The notes under the pieces are model-generated. The model had not been told where the DNA came from. It ran no database searches and saw nothing but the letters and a program-made list of their open reading frames with translations. From positions 1 through 59,113 of the forward strand of contig NZ_JAJEWK010000013.1 of the NCBI RefSeq assembly GCF_020687745.1: 59,113 nucleotides of DNA, read 5' to 3'. This DNA comes from Chryseobacterium sp. MFBS3-17. Its GTDB lineage: Bacteria > Bacteroidota > Bacteroidia > Flavobacteriales > Weeksellaceae. Positions 8,342 to 17,945 of the stretch are shown here, in pieces; position 1 is the stretch's first letter; the number at the start of each line of letters is the position of its first letter. The position numbers and the translations under genes were made by a program.

Positions 8342-8443
8342 TAAACTAAACGGGGCATTTTTTTAATTAGATATGAGATTTGAGATAGAAGACATGAGAC
8401 CAGAAATTTGAAATCTGATGTCTGAAATCTGAAATCCTGTGAA
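8342..8443. repeat. Low-complexity spacer of short imperfect repeats between rpsI and rpsB
   Basis: The spacer is built from variants of GATATGAGATTTGAGAT and TCTGATGTCTGAAATCTGAAA. The unit TCTGATGTC/GACATCTGA also builds the tandem array at 58772-58808. It probably separates the translation units of rpsI and rpsB; whether it carries a second promoter cannot be told. Confidence 0.6.
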
Positions 8444-8830
8444 TTAACGTTTTGAGAACTGGAATCTCTTTCTTGCTTTCTTCTGACCTGGTTTCTTTCT
8501 TTCCACCATTCTGGCATCTCTGGTAAGAAGACCATGTGGTTTCAGTGCCAGTCTGAATTCTGCATTGATTTCGCAAAGCGCTCTGGATACTCCCAGTCTG
8601 ATGGCTTCTGCCTGTCCGGTATTACCCCCGCCGAAAACGTTTACGGTTACGTCATACTGACCCGCAGTTTCCGTAAGGATAAACGGTTGGTTCAGTTTGT
8701 AAACCATTACATCTGTAGAGAAATACTCGTTCGCATCTTTACCGTTTACTTTGAAGTTTCCGGTTCCCGGCTTCACATAAACTCTGGCTACTGAAGTTTT
8801 TCTTCTTCCAATTTTATGAACTGTAGACAT
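8444..8830 (-). CDS. rpsI: 30S ribosomal protein S9
   Basis: 128 residues, full length, starting [17 protein letters not shown]. It has the conserved [19 protein letters not shown] segment and the basic C-terminal tail that reaches the P site, ending QFSKR rather than the strictly terminal KR of other copies by one motif ([14 protein letters not shown]). It starts five bases after rplM ends, the conserved L13-S9 pair. Confidence 0.97.
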   Translation of the reverse strand: MSTVHKIGRRKTSVARVYVKPGTGNFKVNGKDANEYFSTDVMVYKLNQPFILTETAGQYDVTVNVFGGGNTGQAEAIRLGVSRALCEINAEFRLALKPHGLLTRDARMVERKKPGQKKARKRFQFSKR

Positions 8831-8835
8831 ATTAA

Positions 8836-9291
8836 TTATTTAAATTCGTTAATATTAATCGTTTTTGGCTGCTGAGCTTCCTGTTTGTGCTCAGTTCCTT
8901 CATACAGATAAAGGTTCTTCAGCAACTGAGATCCCAGTCTGTTTTTCGGAAGCATTCCTTTTACGGACTTCTCCAAAACTTTCATCGGATCTTTTTTCAA
9001 TAGCTCCTCAGCTGTCTGAGACTTCTGACCACCAGGGTATCCTGTATGCCAGATATAAGTCTTATCAGCCCATTTGTTTCCTGAAAGAGTAATCTTTCCA
9101 GCATTCAAAACAATCACGTTGTCTCCGCAGTCTGCATGAGGCGTGAAATTCGTTTTGTGCTTACCTCTCAAAATCTTCGCAACCTTGGAAGCCAGTCTTC
9201 CTAATGGTTGTCCTTCAGCGTCTACCACAACCCATTCTTTATTAGCGGTAGCTTTGTTAGCTGAAACGGTTTTGTAACTTAATGTATTCAC
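8836..9291 (-). CDS. rplM: 50S ribosomal protein L13
   Basis: 151 residues from GTG 9291 ([19 protein letters not shown]), which matches where flavobacterial L13 proteins begin. Upstream in-frame ATGs at 9315 and 9327 would add a non-conserved stretch (MFNSKRKS). Conserved features are [24 protein letters not shown] and GMLPKNRLG. It is first in rplM-rpsI-rpsB; a TACCTTTG box lies at 9338-9345 on the minus strand, leaving a leader of about 40 bases if GTG is used. Confidence 0.93.
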   Translation of the reverse strand: MNTLSYKTVSANKATANKEWVVVDAEGQPLGRLASKVAKILRGKHKTNFTPHADCGDNVIVLNAGKITLSGNKWADKTYIWHTGYPGGQKSQTAEELLKKDPMKVLEKSVKGMLPKNRLGSQLLKNLYLYEGTEHKQEAQQPKTININEFK

Positions 9292-9337
9292 ACTTTTTCG
9301 TTTACTATTAAACATAATTTTCCCCAAAACGGGTGTG

Positions 9338-9345
9338 CAAAGGTA
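9338..9345 (-). promoter_or_regulatory. Promoter -7 box TACCTTTG of the rplM operon
   Basis: Perfect TAnnTTTG match on the minus strand, 47 bases before the GTG start of rplM. No good TTG is visible at the -33 position. Confidence 0.65.
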
Positions 9346-9427
9346 CAGATTTATTTTGAATCTGAAAATATTTTTATCATCTTAATTTCTGCAGGTATAT
9401 GGCGGGCTACAGAAATAACAGCAGATT

Positions 9428-9760
9428 TTACCGCCGCAGTGATTTACTGCCCTTAAAACTCGCCAGCAGATAATACGCCACAAAAATAGTAGAGAACTTC
9501 ATGACAGAAGGTACCGCTTTTTCAAAATCAAAAAATAAAAGCCCGGCGCCCACCAGCAAAATCATCCCCACAAAAGAAATCAGCAGTTTCCTGATCAGTG
9601 CAAAACGCTCATCATCCAGAAAATAAGCCATGCCCCATGCCGCCCCGAAAGCCGCTCCATAATAGAGATCTAAAGCCCAGCCCTGACTGCCAAACACATA
9701 ATAATTAAGTAAAAAACTGAGACCAGTTCCCAGAAAAAAATATAAAAGGGCACGTTGCAT
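9428..9760 (-). CDS. Small inner-membrane protein, function unknown
   Basis: 110 residues from ATG 9760 (MQRALLYFFLGTGLSFLL). The open frame extends to 9787, but its first codons coincide with a perfect promoter box TATTTTTG at 9775-9782, so the upstream ATG is not in the transcript. Four hydrophobic segments cover about residues 4-20, 30-48, 58-75 and 83-98, with a basic C-terminal tail (GSKSLRR). No catalytic motif. I do not recognise the family. It is divergent from the small lipoprotein at 9855 and shares that short control region. Confidence 0.7.
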   Translation of the reverse strand: MQRALLYFFLGTGLSFLLNYYVFGSQGWALDLYYGAAFGAAWGMAYFLDDERFALIRKLLISFVGMILLVGAGLLFFDFEKAVPSVMKFSTIFVAYYLLASFKGSKSLRR

Positions 9761-9774
9761 AAATAAATTTGGTG

Positions 9775-9782
9775 CAAAAATA
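9775..9782 (-). promoter_or_regulatory. Promoter -7 box TATTTTTG for the small membrane protein
   Basis: Perfect TAnnTTTG match on the minus strand, 14 bases before ATG 9760. It decides the start by lying within the longer reading frame. Confidence 0.6.
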
Positions 9783-9826
9783 ATCATTAATTACAAACCT
9801 TTCACACCGCATCTGCCTCCATTTAC

Positions 9827-9834
9827 TATCTTTG
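9827..9834 (+). promoter_or_regulatory. Promoter -7 box TATCTTTG for the lipoprotein at 9855
   Basis: Perfect TAnnTTTG match, 20 bases before the ATG. The -33 region is not a clear TTG. Confidence 0.6.
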
Positions 9835-9854
9835 CCTGTACCAGACTACCACAA

Positions 9855-10232
9855 ATGAAAAACCGTTCCCTCCTTTTCGTTGTATCACTACTGTGGCTCC
9901 ATTCCTGTTCAGAACTGCTGGAGAACCATATGAACCGTGCAGAGCAGGAAAATTATGCATCGCCGTACCGGGGACTCTACAAGGGCAACTACACTGGTCA
10001 CGAATCCGGCACCCTGAAAATTGAAGTCCTGAAAAGCGGCTATATTTCGCTTACCCGAATCTCCGCAAACGGCACCGAAACCCTGGCTATTGCCGGCATG
10101 GTACGCAATGACGGCGCCCTTCAATCCGTGGGATTGCCATCGGGATTTGTACTCCACGGCAACCTCATCACCCAATCAGGCACCTGGAAATCCGGCACCC
10201 AAACGGGGCAGTGGACCGTTCAAAAGCAATAA
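9855..10232 (+). CDS. Small lipoprotein, function unknown
   Basis: 125 residues. Signal peptide with WLHSC as lipobox (cysteine 18), then about 100 residues with alternating short strands: YRGLYKGNYTGHESGTLKIEV, GYISLTRIS, GMVRNDGALQSVGLPSGFVLHGNL, TWKSGTQTGQWTVQKQ. The Gly-rich strand-turn pattern suggests a small beta barrel or sandwich. No family is recognised. It has its own promoter box and is followed by a weak hairpin. Confidence 0.72.
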   Translation: MKNRSLLFVVSLLWLHSCSELLENHMNRAEQENYASPYRGLYKGNYTGHESGTLKIEVLKSGYISLTRISANGTETLAIAGMVRNDGALQSVGLPSGFVLHGNLITQSGTWKSGTQTGQWTVQKQ

Positions 10233-10313
10233 TAAATTCCTGACCTGAAACACAGCAGGGTTTTTACTTTTTTTTCAGGAGCACCCACCGGGAATCATCG
10301 TTCACCGGTCTCA

Positions 10314-10394
10314 CCGGCTGTACGCTGTATCTTTTCCGGTGCATTCGGCTCCGCTCATGCACCAGAAAAGGATGCCGCTGCCATCCGGGCTATG
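10314..10394 (+). repeat. Dispersed palindromic repeat, copy B
   Basis: Plus-strand order: CGGCTGTACGCTGTATC, stem CTTTTCCGGTGCAT, loop containing CGGCTCCG, returning stem ATGCACC-GAAAAG, then GATGCCGCTGCCATC and GGGCTATG. It shares both outer blocks, part of the stem and the loop with copy A. Confidence 0.8.
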
Positions 10395-10538
10395 TTCGCG
10401 CAGAGTCTTCAGCAGAACAAGCAACTCCATCTTACTGCGCTGATCCAAAAAAACCTTTGGTTCCGCCTCCGGACTTCTTGTCAAAATCCCCCTCCGGCAA
10501 GTCAGCCGAGCCGCAGCTTTAATTTTTATTTAAATGTT

Positions 10539-10546
10539 TATCTTTG
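10539..10546 (+). promoter_or_regulatory. Promoter -7 box TATCTTTG of icmF
   Basis: Perfect TAnnTTTG match 18 bases before ATG 10565. The TTG codon at 10544, which could be read as an in-frame start, is the last part of this box, so the ATG is the real start. Confidence 0.7.
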
Positions 10547-10564
10547 GCCTACGAAAATTCACTT

Positions 10565-13500
10565 ATGGAAAGTCAGAAATATACTCCAAAAAACAAAATC
10601 AGAATCGTAACCGCAGCTGCCCTTTTTGACGGGCACGATGCCGCCATCAACATCATGCGCCGCATGATCCAGGGAACCGGCTGCGAAGTCATTCATCTGG
10701 GACACGACAAATCTGCAGAACAGGTGGTCAACTGTGCCATACAGGAAGATGCCAATGCCATAGCCCTCACCTCCTATCAGGGCGGACATAATGAGTATTT
10801 CAAATACATCTGTGACCTGCTGAAGGAAAAGAATGCCCCGCACATCAGAATTTTTGGCGGCGGAGGCGGCGTCATCCTTCCGGAAGAAATAAAAGACCTC
10901 ATGGACTATGGCATCACCCGCATCTATTCCCCGGATGACGGACGGGAACTGGGACTGCAGGGCATGATTGATGACCTGGTACAGAAATCCGACTTCGCCA
11001 CCGGTGAACATGTCACCGAAGCTGATCTGGACAATATCAGCTTTGAAGATTCAAAATCCATTTCGGAAATCATTTCGGCAGTAGAAAACTTCTCCGAAGA
11101 AAAAACCGCTCTGGTACAACAGATTAATGAGCGTGCTCAAAATTCAAATATTCCGGTCATCGGGATTACCGGTACCGGTGGCGCGGGAAAATCCTCTCTT
11201 ACAGACGAACTCGTACGCCGCTTTCTGCGTGCCAACCCCGACAGTAAAATTGCCATCATCTCTGTAGATCCGTCCAAAAAGAAAACCGGCGGTGCACTGC
11301 TGGGAGACCGGATCCGGATGAACTCCATAGACGATCCGCGTGTGTACATGAGATCCATGGCTACCCGGGAAAACAACGTGTCGGTATCCCCGTACATCCA
11401 CTCCGCACTAAACGTTCTGCGGCTTGCTCACCCCGATGTGATTATTCTGGAAACCTCCGGAATCGGACAGTCCGGCTCAGAAATTACCGATATCGCAGAC
11501 GTGTCCATGTATGTCATGACTCCGGAATATGGAGCTTCTACCCAACTGGAAAAAATAGACATGCTGGATTATGCAGACCTGATTGCCCTGAACAAATCCG
11601 ATAAACGCGGGGCTCTGGATGCCCTGCAGGCTGTAAAAAAACAATATCAGCGCAATCATGTGCTCTTTGACCAGCCACTGGAGAACATGCCGGTGTACGC
11701 TACCAAAGCCAGCCAGTTCAACGACTGGGGGACTACGGAACTGTACAACCAGCTGATTCAGAAGGTGAATAAAGTACTGGAAACCACACAAAATGAGATT
11801 CGTTTTGCAGAATATGTGGAACAGAATGTGGCCGAAGATTCCACCATCATTCCTCCGAAACGCGTACGCTATCTGTCTGAAATTGTGGAAACCAACCATG
11901 CATACGATCAGGAAGTGGTGGAGCAGGCACTCATTGCCAGAAAACTTTATCAGCTGCGCGGAGCCAAGCATATTCTTGAAGATGATGCAACGACACAGGA
12001 ATTGATTGAAAAACGCTATCAGAAAATAAAAAAAGACCTGAATCAGGAAAACATGTACTTCCTGAATGGCTGGCATGAGTTCAAACTTCAGCATGAAGCA
12101 GATGAATATACCTATCTGGTTCGTGGCAAAGAAATTAAGGTTCAGACCAAATCAGAATCGCTTTCTCATCTGAAAATCCCGAAAATTGCCTTACCGAAAT
12201 TCCAGGACTGGGGAGATCTGATTCGCTGGAAAGGTCAGGAAAACGTTCCGGGAGCCTTCCCATACACCGCCGGAATCTATCCGTTCAAAAGAACCGGTGA
12301 AGATCCTACCCGCATGTTTGCCGGTGAAGGCGGCCCCGAGAGAACCAACCGCAGATTCCATTATGTATCTGCAGAGATGCCCGCAAAAAGATTATCTACT
12401 GCGTTTGACTCAGTAACACTATACGGTCAGGATCCTGCATTACCACCCGATATTTACGGGAAAATAGGCAACGCCGGAGTTTCCATTGCTACTTTGGATG
12501 ATGCGAAAAAACTCTACTCCGGTTTTGATCTGGTAAACGCACTGACCTCCGTTTCCATGACCATCAACGGACCGGCACCCATGCTGCTGGCGTTCTTTAT
12601 GAATGCAGCCATAGACCAGAATGTAGAAAAATACATTGACGAAAATAACCTCTGGGACACGGTAGAAGCCCGGTTAAAAGAAAAATTTGACGACAAAGGC
12701 CTGAAAAGACCTTCTTACTCAGGCGAACTCCCTCCATCCAACAACGGGCTGGGGCTGAAATTACTCGGAATCACCGGCAATGAGATTGTGGATGCCGAAA
12801 CCTACGCCAGAATTAAGGCCGAAACCATTGCCACGGTGCGCGGTACGGTACAAGCCGATATCCTCAAAGAAGACCAGGCACAAAATACCTGCATTTTCTC
12901 TACAGAATTTGCGCTGAGACTGATGGGCGACGTTCAGGAGTACTTCATAGAGAACAAAGTGCGGAACTTCTACTCCGTGTCCATTTCCGGCTACCACATC
13001 GCAGAAGCTGGTGCCAATCCGATTTCGCAACTCGCCTTTACCCTGGCCAATGGGTTTACCTATGTAGAATATTACCTCTCCAGAGGGATGGATATCAACG
13101 ATTTTGCGCCCAACCTGTCCTTCTTCTTCTCTAACGGTATCGATCCGGAATATGCGGTCATCGGCCGTGTAGCCAGAAGAATCTGGGCCAAGGCTATGAA
13201 GCATAAATATGGTGCCGACGAACGCTCGCAGATGCTGAAATACCACATTCAGACCTCCGGAAGATCACTGCATGCACAGGAAATTGATTTTAATGACATC
13301 AGAACTTCATTACAGGCACTCTACGCAATATACGACAACTGTAACTCACTCCATACCAATGCCTATGACGAAGCCATCACCACGCCTACCGAAGAATCTG
13401 TGAGACGTGCCATGGCCATACAGCTCATCATCAACAAGGAACTGGGACTGGCGAAGAATGAAAATCCCCTGCAGGGTTCATTCATCATAGAGGAACTCAC

Positions 13501-13939
13501 GGATCTGGTAGAAGAAGCGGTATATGCGGAATTCGACAGAATCACCGAAAGAGGCGGCGTACTGGGTGCCATGGAAACCATGTATCAGCGCTCTAAAATT
13601 CAGGAAGAATCCATGTATTATGAACACTTGAAGCATACTGGCGAATATCCGATCATTGGGGTGAACACCTTCCTTGGAAAAGATGGTTCGCCTACGGTAT
13701 TGCCGGGAGAGGTGATTCGCTCTACCGAGGAAGAAAAGCAACTGCAGATTGAGACGCTGGAAAATTTCCAGAAATCCAACGCAGATAAAACCGAAGAAAT
13801 TCTGCACAACCTTCAGATTTCTGCCATTAACCAGAAAAATCTCTTTGCAGAGATGATGGAAGCAGTGAAATATTGTTCACTGGGACAGATTACCAATGCG
13901 CTGTTTGAAGTGGGCGGAAAGTACCGGAGGAATATGTAG
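10565..13939 (+). CDS. icmF: Fused isobutyryl-CoA mutase IcmF (B12-dependent acyl-CoA mutase with built-in G-protein chaperone)
   Basis: 1124 residues, the size of IcmF. Three parts in order: a cobalamin-binding domain (about 10-145; DGHDAA at 22-27, with H24 the likely cobalt ligand, then LTSYQGGH and FGGGGG); a MeaB-like GTPase (about 190-420; P-loop GTGGAGKSS near 202-210, base-specificity NKSD at 343-346); and the large mutase barrel from about 560 ([20 protein letters not shown]). IcmF interconverts isobutyryl-CoA and n-butyryl-CoA, and some members rearrange pivalyl/isovaleryl-CoA; the GTPase loads and protects the B12 cofactor. It has its own promoter box and a strong terminator. I see no B12 riboswitch in the short leader. 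Confidence 0.95.
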   Translation: MESQKYTPKNKIRIVTAAALFDGHDAAINIMRRMIQGTGCEVIHLGHDKSAEQVVNCAIQEDANAIALTSYQGGHNEYFKYICDLLKEKNAPHIRIFGGGGGVILPEEIKDLMDYGITRIYSPDDGRELGLQGMIDDLVQKSDFATGEHVTEADLDNISFEDSKSISEIISAVENFSEEKTALVQQINERAQNSNIPVIGITGTGGAGKSSLTDELVRRFLRANPDSKIAIISVDPSKKKTGGALLGDRIRMNSIDDPRVYMRSMATRENNVSVSPYIHSALNVLRLAHPDVIILETSGIGQSGSEITDIADVSMYVMTPEYGASTQLEKIDMLDYADLIALNKSDKRGALDALQAVKKQYQRNHVLFDQPLENMPVYATKASQFNDWGTTELYNQLIQKVNKVLETTQNEIRFAEYVEQNVAEDSTIIPPKRVRYLSEIVETNHAYDQEVVEQALIARKLYQLRGAKHILEDDATTQELIEKRYQKIKKDLNQENMYFLNGWHEFKLQHEADEYTYLVRGKEIKVQTKSESLSHLKIPKIALPKFQDWGDLIRWKGQENVPGAFPYTAGIYPFKRTGEDPTRMFAGEGGPERTNRRFHYVSAEMPAKRLSTAFDSVTLYGQDPALPPDIYGKIGNAGVSIATLDDAKKLYSGFDLVNALTSVSMTINGPAPMLLAFFMNAAIDQNVEKYIDENNLWDTVEARLKEKFDDKGLKRPSYSGELPPSNNGLGLKLLGITGNEIVDAETYARIKAETIATVRGTVQADILKEDQAQNTCIFSTEFALRLMGDVQEYFIENKVRNFYSVSISGYHIAEAGANPISQLAFTLANGFTYVEYYLSRGMDINDFAPNLSFFFSNGIDPEYAVIGRVARRIWAKAMKHKYGADERSQMLKYHIQTSGRSLHAQEIDFNDIRTSLQALYAIYDNCNSLHTNAYDEAITTPTEESVRRAMAIQLIINKELGLAKNENPLQGSFIIEELTDLVEEAVYAEFDRITERGGVLGAMETMYQRSKIQEESMYYEHLKHTGEYPIIGVNTFLGKDGSPTVLPGEVIRSTEEEKQLQIETLENFQKSNADKTEEILHNLQISAINQKNLFAEMMEAVKYCSLGQITNALFEVGGKYRRNM

Positions 13940-13963
13940 TCCGGGATCCGGTTTTGAATAATT

Positions 13964-13994
13964 AAAGAGGCTGTCCGCGGGGACAGCCTCTTTT
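13964..13994. terminator. Bidirectional terminator between icmF and the LamG protein gene
   Basis: AAAGAGGCTGTCC and GGACAGCCTCTTTT form a perfect 13-pair stem with a GCGG loop, with A-run and T-run on the two sides, between two convergent genes. Confidence 0.92.
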
Positions 13995-13999
13995 GTTGG

Positions 14000-14938
14000 T
14001 TAATGCACAAATCTCGTAGAAGATTCCGCAGTTTTGATCAGATATACACCGCGGTCCAGATCCGCAATGTTTACTTTATTGGTGCGGCTGTTGCCTTTGC
14101 GGATCAGTCTGCCACTCATGTCCATGATTTCGTAATCTCCAAACTTACTCTCGCTGGTGATGAGATAGCCTTCTGATACCGTAACCTGCGATTTTTGCTT
14201 TGTAACCGTTTCTGAAGTAGACAATACACAATAATCAGCGAGTGACTGCACCTCTGCCTGCGTGAGTGCCCGGCTGAACAATCCGAATTCATCCATCGTC
14301 ATTCCCGTATTCAGACCGAAGGTAGCAGTAGCATTTCCATACCCTCCTACCCGGAAACCATTGCCGTTAATCACCAGTGGTGAAGCCTGGTTGGCCGTAG
14401 CAACCTGCGTTCCGTTAATATAGCCTTTCAGTTGCTGCGTGGTATTGTCATAGACAATGGCGATACTTTTTGGTGTACCGGTTACCGGGAAAACTCCGGG
14501 AATTGTCAGATCTGTAATCCCGGAACCTCTGAGCATCAGGTTATTCTGGCCGGCTACACCATTGGTAAACAAGCGGAAAGCAGCACCGGTACTGCTGTCT
14601 CCGAGCAGATAATTCAACTGGGTTCCCACATAAGTGTAATTATTCACTTTGAAATGAATGGACCAAGAACCGCTGAGCGACAGATTCCAATTCGTACTCA
14701 GATAATCCGTAAGAGCACTCGCATTGGTTCCCGTAAGCGCTTGTCCCATGCAAGTGTCTCCGGTAGGGCTCTGGGTAACACTCCCCAGCAAAGAAGCAGT
14801 AGCAGCCCCTGCCGGAGGATTCAGTGCAAGATTGGTTACCGTGGTACCGGTATCTTCGAATTTGTAATACAGAATTTCGGGAGTTTGCGCTTTAGGAAAG
14901 AAACAAGCTCCCGCCAAAAGGAGTAGATTTAATTTCAT
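14000..14938 (-). CDS. Secreted LamG-like (jellyroll) protein with T9SS C-terminal sorting domain
   Basis: 312 residues. Signal peptide 1-17 (cut after FPKAQ). Residues 25-235 are a LamG/concanavalin-like jellyroll ending with GMTMDEFGLFSRALTQAEVQ, the usual edge of this fold. The C-terminal 75 residues are a type A T9SS sorting domain: YEIMDMSGRLIRKGN, then VNIADLDRGVYLIKT. It should be exported by Sec, moved across the outer membrane by T9SS and attached to the surface or released. Its binding target is unknown. A second protein of the same design is encoded at 56875-57846. Confidence 0.88.
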   Translation of the reverse strand: MKLNLLLLAGACFFPKAQTPEILYYKFEDTGTTVTNLALNPPAGAATASLLGSVTQSPTGDTCMGQALTGTNASALTDYLSTNWNLSLSGSWSIHFKVNNYTYVGTQLNYLLGDSSTGAAFRLFTNGVAGQNNLMLRGSGITDLTIPGVFPVTGTPKSIAIVYDNTTQQLKGYINGTQVATANQASPLVINGNGFRVGGYGNATATFGLNTGMTMDEFGLFSRALTQAEVQSLADYCVLSTSETVTKQKSQVTVSEGYLITSESKFGDYEIMDMSGRLIRKGNSRTNKVNIADLDRGVYLIKTAESSTRFVH

Positions 14939-14964
14939 AGTTACTTATATTAAGTTCGTGAAAT

Positions 14965-14972
14965 CAAATATA
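14965..14972 (-). promoter_or_regulatory. Promoter -7 box TATATTTG for the LamG/T9SS protein
   Basis: Perfect TAnnTTTG match on the minus strand, 26 bases before the ATG at 14938. Confidence 0.55.
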
Positions 14973-15123
14973 ATGAAAATTACGCTTTTATAAAGCATTT
15001 ATGCCTTTTATATCACATAAATGAAATTTATTCTGAAAATACATCACTATTTACTAAGCAAAGGCATATTTTAACAAATATTCACAAGTCCTGAAGTTTT
15101 ACTATCTTCACCAAAACTTCATT

Positions 15124-16269
15124 GTGCTGCACCATCTTAGAATCATACTCCTCTTTTTAATCGCCGTAGCGGCCGTTTCTTCATGCAAATCTGAAGCGGA
15201 AAAAGCAACAAACGGGCAAGACCTGCGCACAATGATCATAGACAGTACGCTGACGGCAGTCAGGAAACAAATGCTTCAGACCCGGGTAGATTCTGTATTT
15301 GTCCAAATGAAATTTAACGGAAGCATCTCCGTGAGCCAAAACGGCACCCCGCTCATTGATAAATCTGCGGGTTTCGAGAATTTTACGGAGCAAATACCCC
15401 TGGACAGCAATTCAGTTTTTGCCATTGCGTCCATCAGCAAACAGTTTACCGCAGCCATGATTCTTTTGCTGGAAGAAGAACAAAAACTCTCAACGAAGGA
15501 TTTAGTTTCAAAATATCTGCCCGAATTCCACAAAAGTCCGTATCAGCAGATCATCATTGAACAACTGCTGAATCATACGTCGGGCATCAGCGATTTTGGC
15601 ACTGGTTTGCTCTCAGCGCCCGGCGCAGAATTTCATTATTCCAACAAAGGCTATCGTTTTGTGGGTGAAATCATTGAAAAAGCCTCCGGAAAGAGTTTTG
15701 ACGAGAATGCTCAATCGATTTTCACCAAAGCAGGTATGAAAAACACCAAAACCGCTACCGCGTTTCAGACTCAGCATTTTGCATCAGCCTATCTGGGGAA
15801 TACCGGTCATGCACAGGAAGTATCCAATATGCCGGAAAGACTGGCACAGCCGGAAATATCTGTCCCTGCCGGCGGAATCCTCTCCACGGTGGCAGACCTT
15901 CACCGCTGGAACCACGCACTGCACAGCGGAAAAGTGATTTCAGCATCATCGCTGAAAAAAATGACCGCAAACTCCGCAACACGGAATCACCAGGTATTCG
16001 GAACCATGGGTTACGGCCTTGGTATCATGATAAATCCGGGTGAACCTCATGCGTATTTTCATTCGGGGTATGTGAAGGGCGCGCCGTCACTCAGCATTTA
16101 CTACCCTCAGTCCGGAACCTCAGTGCTGATTTTATCTAATGTAGCCGATGAGCGCAAAGGAAAAAACGCGGTGTTCAATCCGCACAAAGGCATCAAAGCA
16201 ACCGCCGATGCCATAGAAATCACCGTGAACACGGTGCACAAACAAATGCTGGCTCCCGAAACCCATTAA
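15124..16269 (+). CDS. Serine hydrolase lipoprotein of the class C beta-lactamase/PBP4* family
   Basis: 381 residues from GTG 15124. Lipobox AVSSC with cysteine 21. Catalytic motifs: SISK at 103-106 (S103, K106), YSN at 172-174, and HSGYVKG near residue 317 in place of KTG. This is the layout of family S12 hydrolases, which include class C beta-lactamases, D-aminopeptidases and esterases; true substrate is not determinable. The lack of a KTG box and the lipid anchor favour a peptidase or esterase over a resistance enzyme. Its TAA stop shares two bases with the stop of the convergent MBL hydrolase gene, so no terminator separates them. Confidence 0.87.
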   Translation: MLHHLRIILLFLIAVAAVSSCKSEAEKATNGQDLRTMIIDSTLTAVRKQMLQTRVDSVFVQMKFNGSISVSQNGTPLIDKSAGFENFTEQIPLDSNSVFAIASISKQFTAAMILLLEEEQKLSTKDLVSKYLPEFHKSPYQQIIIEQLLNHTSGISDFGTGLLSAPGAEFHYSNKGYRFVGEIIEKASGKSFDENAQSIFTKAGMKNTKTATAFQTQHFASAYLGNTGHAQEVSNMPERLAQPEISVPAGGILSTVADLHRWNHALHSGKVISASSLKKMTANSATRNHQVFGTMGYGLGIMINPGEPHAYFHSGYVKGAPSLSIYYPQSGTSVLILSNVADERKGKNAVFNPHKGIKATADAIEITVNTVHKQMLAPETH

Positions 16270-17192
16270 GAATTTTGCAGTGTTTTCCGCACTTCATCCA
16301 GATATCCGGGGAAACGCTCCGGTGTTTTGCGGTGCTCGAAACCGGGCACAAAGTCATGACTTTTGAGAAGTTCTGCATTGGAAACACCGCCTTTGATGGC
16401 TTTATCCAGAAAATCATTGGTAGCGGCAAGGAAGTCGGCCATTTCCTTCAGATTGGATTTAGTTCCTACGGTGTGCGCAAGCGTACCGGCATGTCCGAAA
16501 ATAAAAACCGTATCATCATCAAAGAAACGCTGAGCTTGCTGTAATACCGAAATCCATTGTACAGAATCTGCACCATCTGCGGTACGATACACCGGAATCA
16601 TGTTCATGAACATGAGATCTCCCATATGCACTACATTGGCATTTTCAAAATGATACATGGCGTCGCCCAGCGTATGGCCATTGCCGAAGTGATACCCGGT
16701 AATTTTTTCTTTGCCCGAACTGAAACTGTATTTTTCATCAAACAGAATATGGGCGTACAACTGTGCATCCAGGGTTTTGTTCTTTTCGGCCGCTTTCTGC
16801 TGCAAACCGGGCACAGCACGATGGGCGATGACCTTGTCTGTAAGTCCGCGAAATGCAATATTCCCGGAAGTGTGGTCACCATGATGATGGGTATTGCAAA
16901 GGAACTCTACAGGCTTTCCTTTGACTGAAAGTGCATCAAGCAAAGGTTTTATGGTATCCGGAAACTGTGCATCAATAACGGTAAAACCATCCCCGGTTTC
17001 CAGAATGCCGATGGTACCACCCCTGTGGGTATAGCGGAATACATTGCCACGAACCCTTTGCAATTCTCCGGAAGAAACAACCGGCAGTTCAAAAACCGGC
17101 GCAGCAGTGCTGCAATTGCTCAGGAAGCCGGGTACCAGGGCGAGTCCAAGGCCGGCCGCAAAACTTTGAGTGAGGAATTCTTTACGGTTCAT
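16266..17192 (-). CDS. MBL-fold metallo-hydrolase, exported lipoprotein
   Basis: 308 residues. The N terminus looks like an export signal ending in LSNC27. Zinc ligands of the metallo-beta-lactamase fold are present: HHHGDH at 102-107 (H102, H104, D106, H107), a later His in GNGHTLGD, Asp in HMGDLMF and His in FGHAGT. Proteins of this type in Bacteroidota are annotated only as MBL-fold hydrolases; beta-lactam hydrolysis is possible but not indicated. It lies 33 bases behind the membrane protein gene and may be the third gene of the PadR-controlled transcript. Confidence 0.85.
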   Translation of the reverse strand: MNRKEFLTQSFAAGLGLALVPGFLSNCSTAAPVFELPVVSSGELQRVRGNVFRYTHRGGTIGILETGDGFTVIDAQFPDTIKPLLDALSVKGKPVEFLCNTHHHGDHTSGNIAFRGLTDKVIAHRAVPGLQQKAAEKNKTLDAQLYAHILFDEKYSFSSGKEKITGYHFGNGHTLGDAMYHFENANVVHMGDLMFMNMIPVYRTADGADSVQWISVLQQAQRFFDDDTVFIFGHAGTLAHTVGTKSNLKEMADFLAATNDFLDKAIKGGVSNAELLKSHDFVPGFEHRKTPERFPGYLDEVRKTLQNS

Positions 17193-17225
17193 CTTCAGAA
17201 ATTTTCATCTAATGTAATGAATTTC

Positions 17226-17945
17226 TCAGGACGAAGGTTGCAGATATTTCAGAAATGGTTTTACTTTTTCAATCTGCCGCAGGTAATTCCGCTGTGCAGA
17301 AAGGGAGAAAAAAACACCGCCCGAAACCAATAAAAGCGTACACCATACGAATAAAGATTCTGCCCAATGGGTTTGAAAAAACAAAAAACGGTGATATCGA
17401 TCCGGTTCGCGCAGCAAGGAACTCACCACATTGAGATAAGGCGCCAGAATAATGAAGAAGATAAAAACAGAATGCTGATGCATGGTCAGTACATATTTTT
17501 CATATTGTTTTGAGAGCCGGAAATTTTTTCGGTGACGGATATAATAAGCCACCGCAAAGAGCACCAGTAACGATATCAGAGTTACCACAAAAAGGCCGGT
17601 GTAGCCCGTAGGCAAAAGGCCGGTTCCCGCAAGAATCAAAACAGCGAAAACCAGACTGCCTTTCAGAGCGGCATTCAGATTACCAAGATCATGCTGCCGG
17701 CGCATCCGCCGCATGAAATCAGAAACCTCCTCCAGGTTCAGGCCTCCTTTCCAGTAAGGTTTCAATTCATCATGCCAACTTCTTTTTATCTGAGCAAACG
17801 CTTCATCAAAGTTCATATTTGCGCTGTACTGCAAATCCTGTATCTGTGCGGCGAAGTGATCCTGCACTTCGATCAGGATGTCGATTGGTAATTTTTTATC
17901 TAATAAATATTCCCGGATTTGCGTCATTTGATTTTCGTTCATCAT
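17226..17945 (-). CDS. Membrane protein partner of the PadR regulator
   Basis: 239 residues. The soluble N-terminal part (1-80, with QIREYLLDKKLPIDILIEVQDHF and SWHDELKPYW) resembles the helical segment common to membrane proteins encoded beside PadR regulators. About four transmembrane segments follow near 93-112, 116-135, 158-178 and 190-212. The start overlaps the padR stop by four bases (ATGA), so translation is coupled. In many bacteria such pairs sense membrane stress or respond to antibiotics; that role is inferred from context only. Confidence 0.75.
   Translation of the reverse strand: MMNENQMTQIREYLLDKKLPIDILIEVQDHFAAQIQDLQYSANMNFDEAFAQIKRSWHDELKPYWKGGLNLEEVSDFMRRMRRQHDLGNLNAALKGSLVFAVLILAGTGLLPTGYTGLFVVTLISLLVLFAVAYYIRHRKNFRLSKQYEKYVLTMHQHSVFIFFIILAPYLNVVSSLLREPDRYHRFLFFQTHWAESLFVWCTLLLVSGGVFFSLSAQRNYLRQIEKVKPFLKYLQPSS

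Larger units (their letters stand above)
10233..10564. other. Interval before icmF: weak terminator, palindromic repeat, icmF promoter
   Basis: About 330 bases. A weak hairpin CCTG...CAGG followed by TTTTT at 10239-10265 could end the lipoprotein transcript. Repeat copy B fills 10314-10394. The icmF promoter box is at 10539-10546. The 72-codon open frame from 10392 begins inside the repeat and overlaps the promoter, so I do not count it as a gene. Confidence 0.6.

Noticed and set aside
10400-10564. Cobalamin riboswitch before icmF
   Set aside because: The leader after the promoter box is under 25 bases and no B12-box-like sequence was seen upstream.
10392-10610. 72-codon plus-strand open frame before icmF
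   Set aside because: It starts inside repeat copy B and runs over the icmF promoter and start codon.
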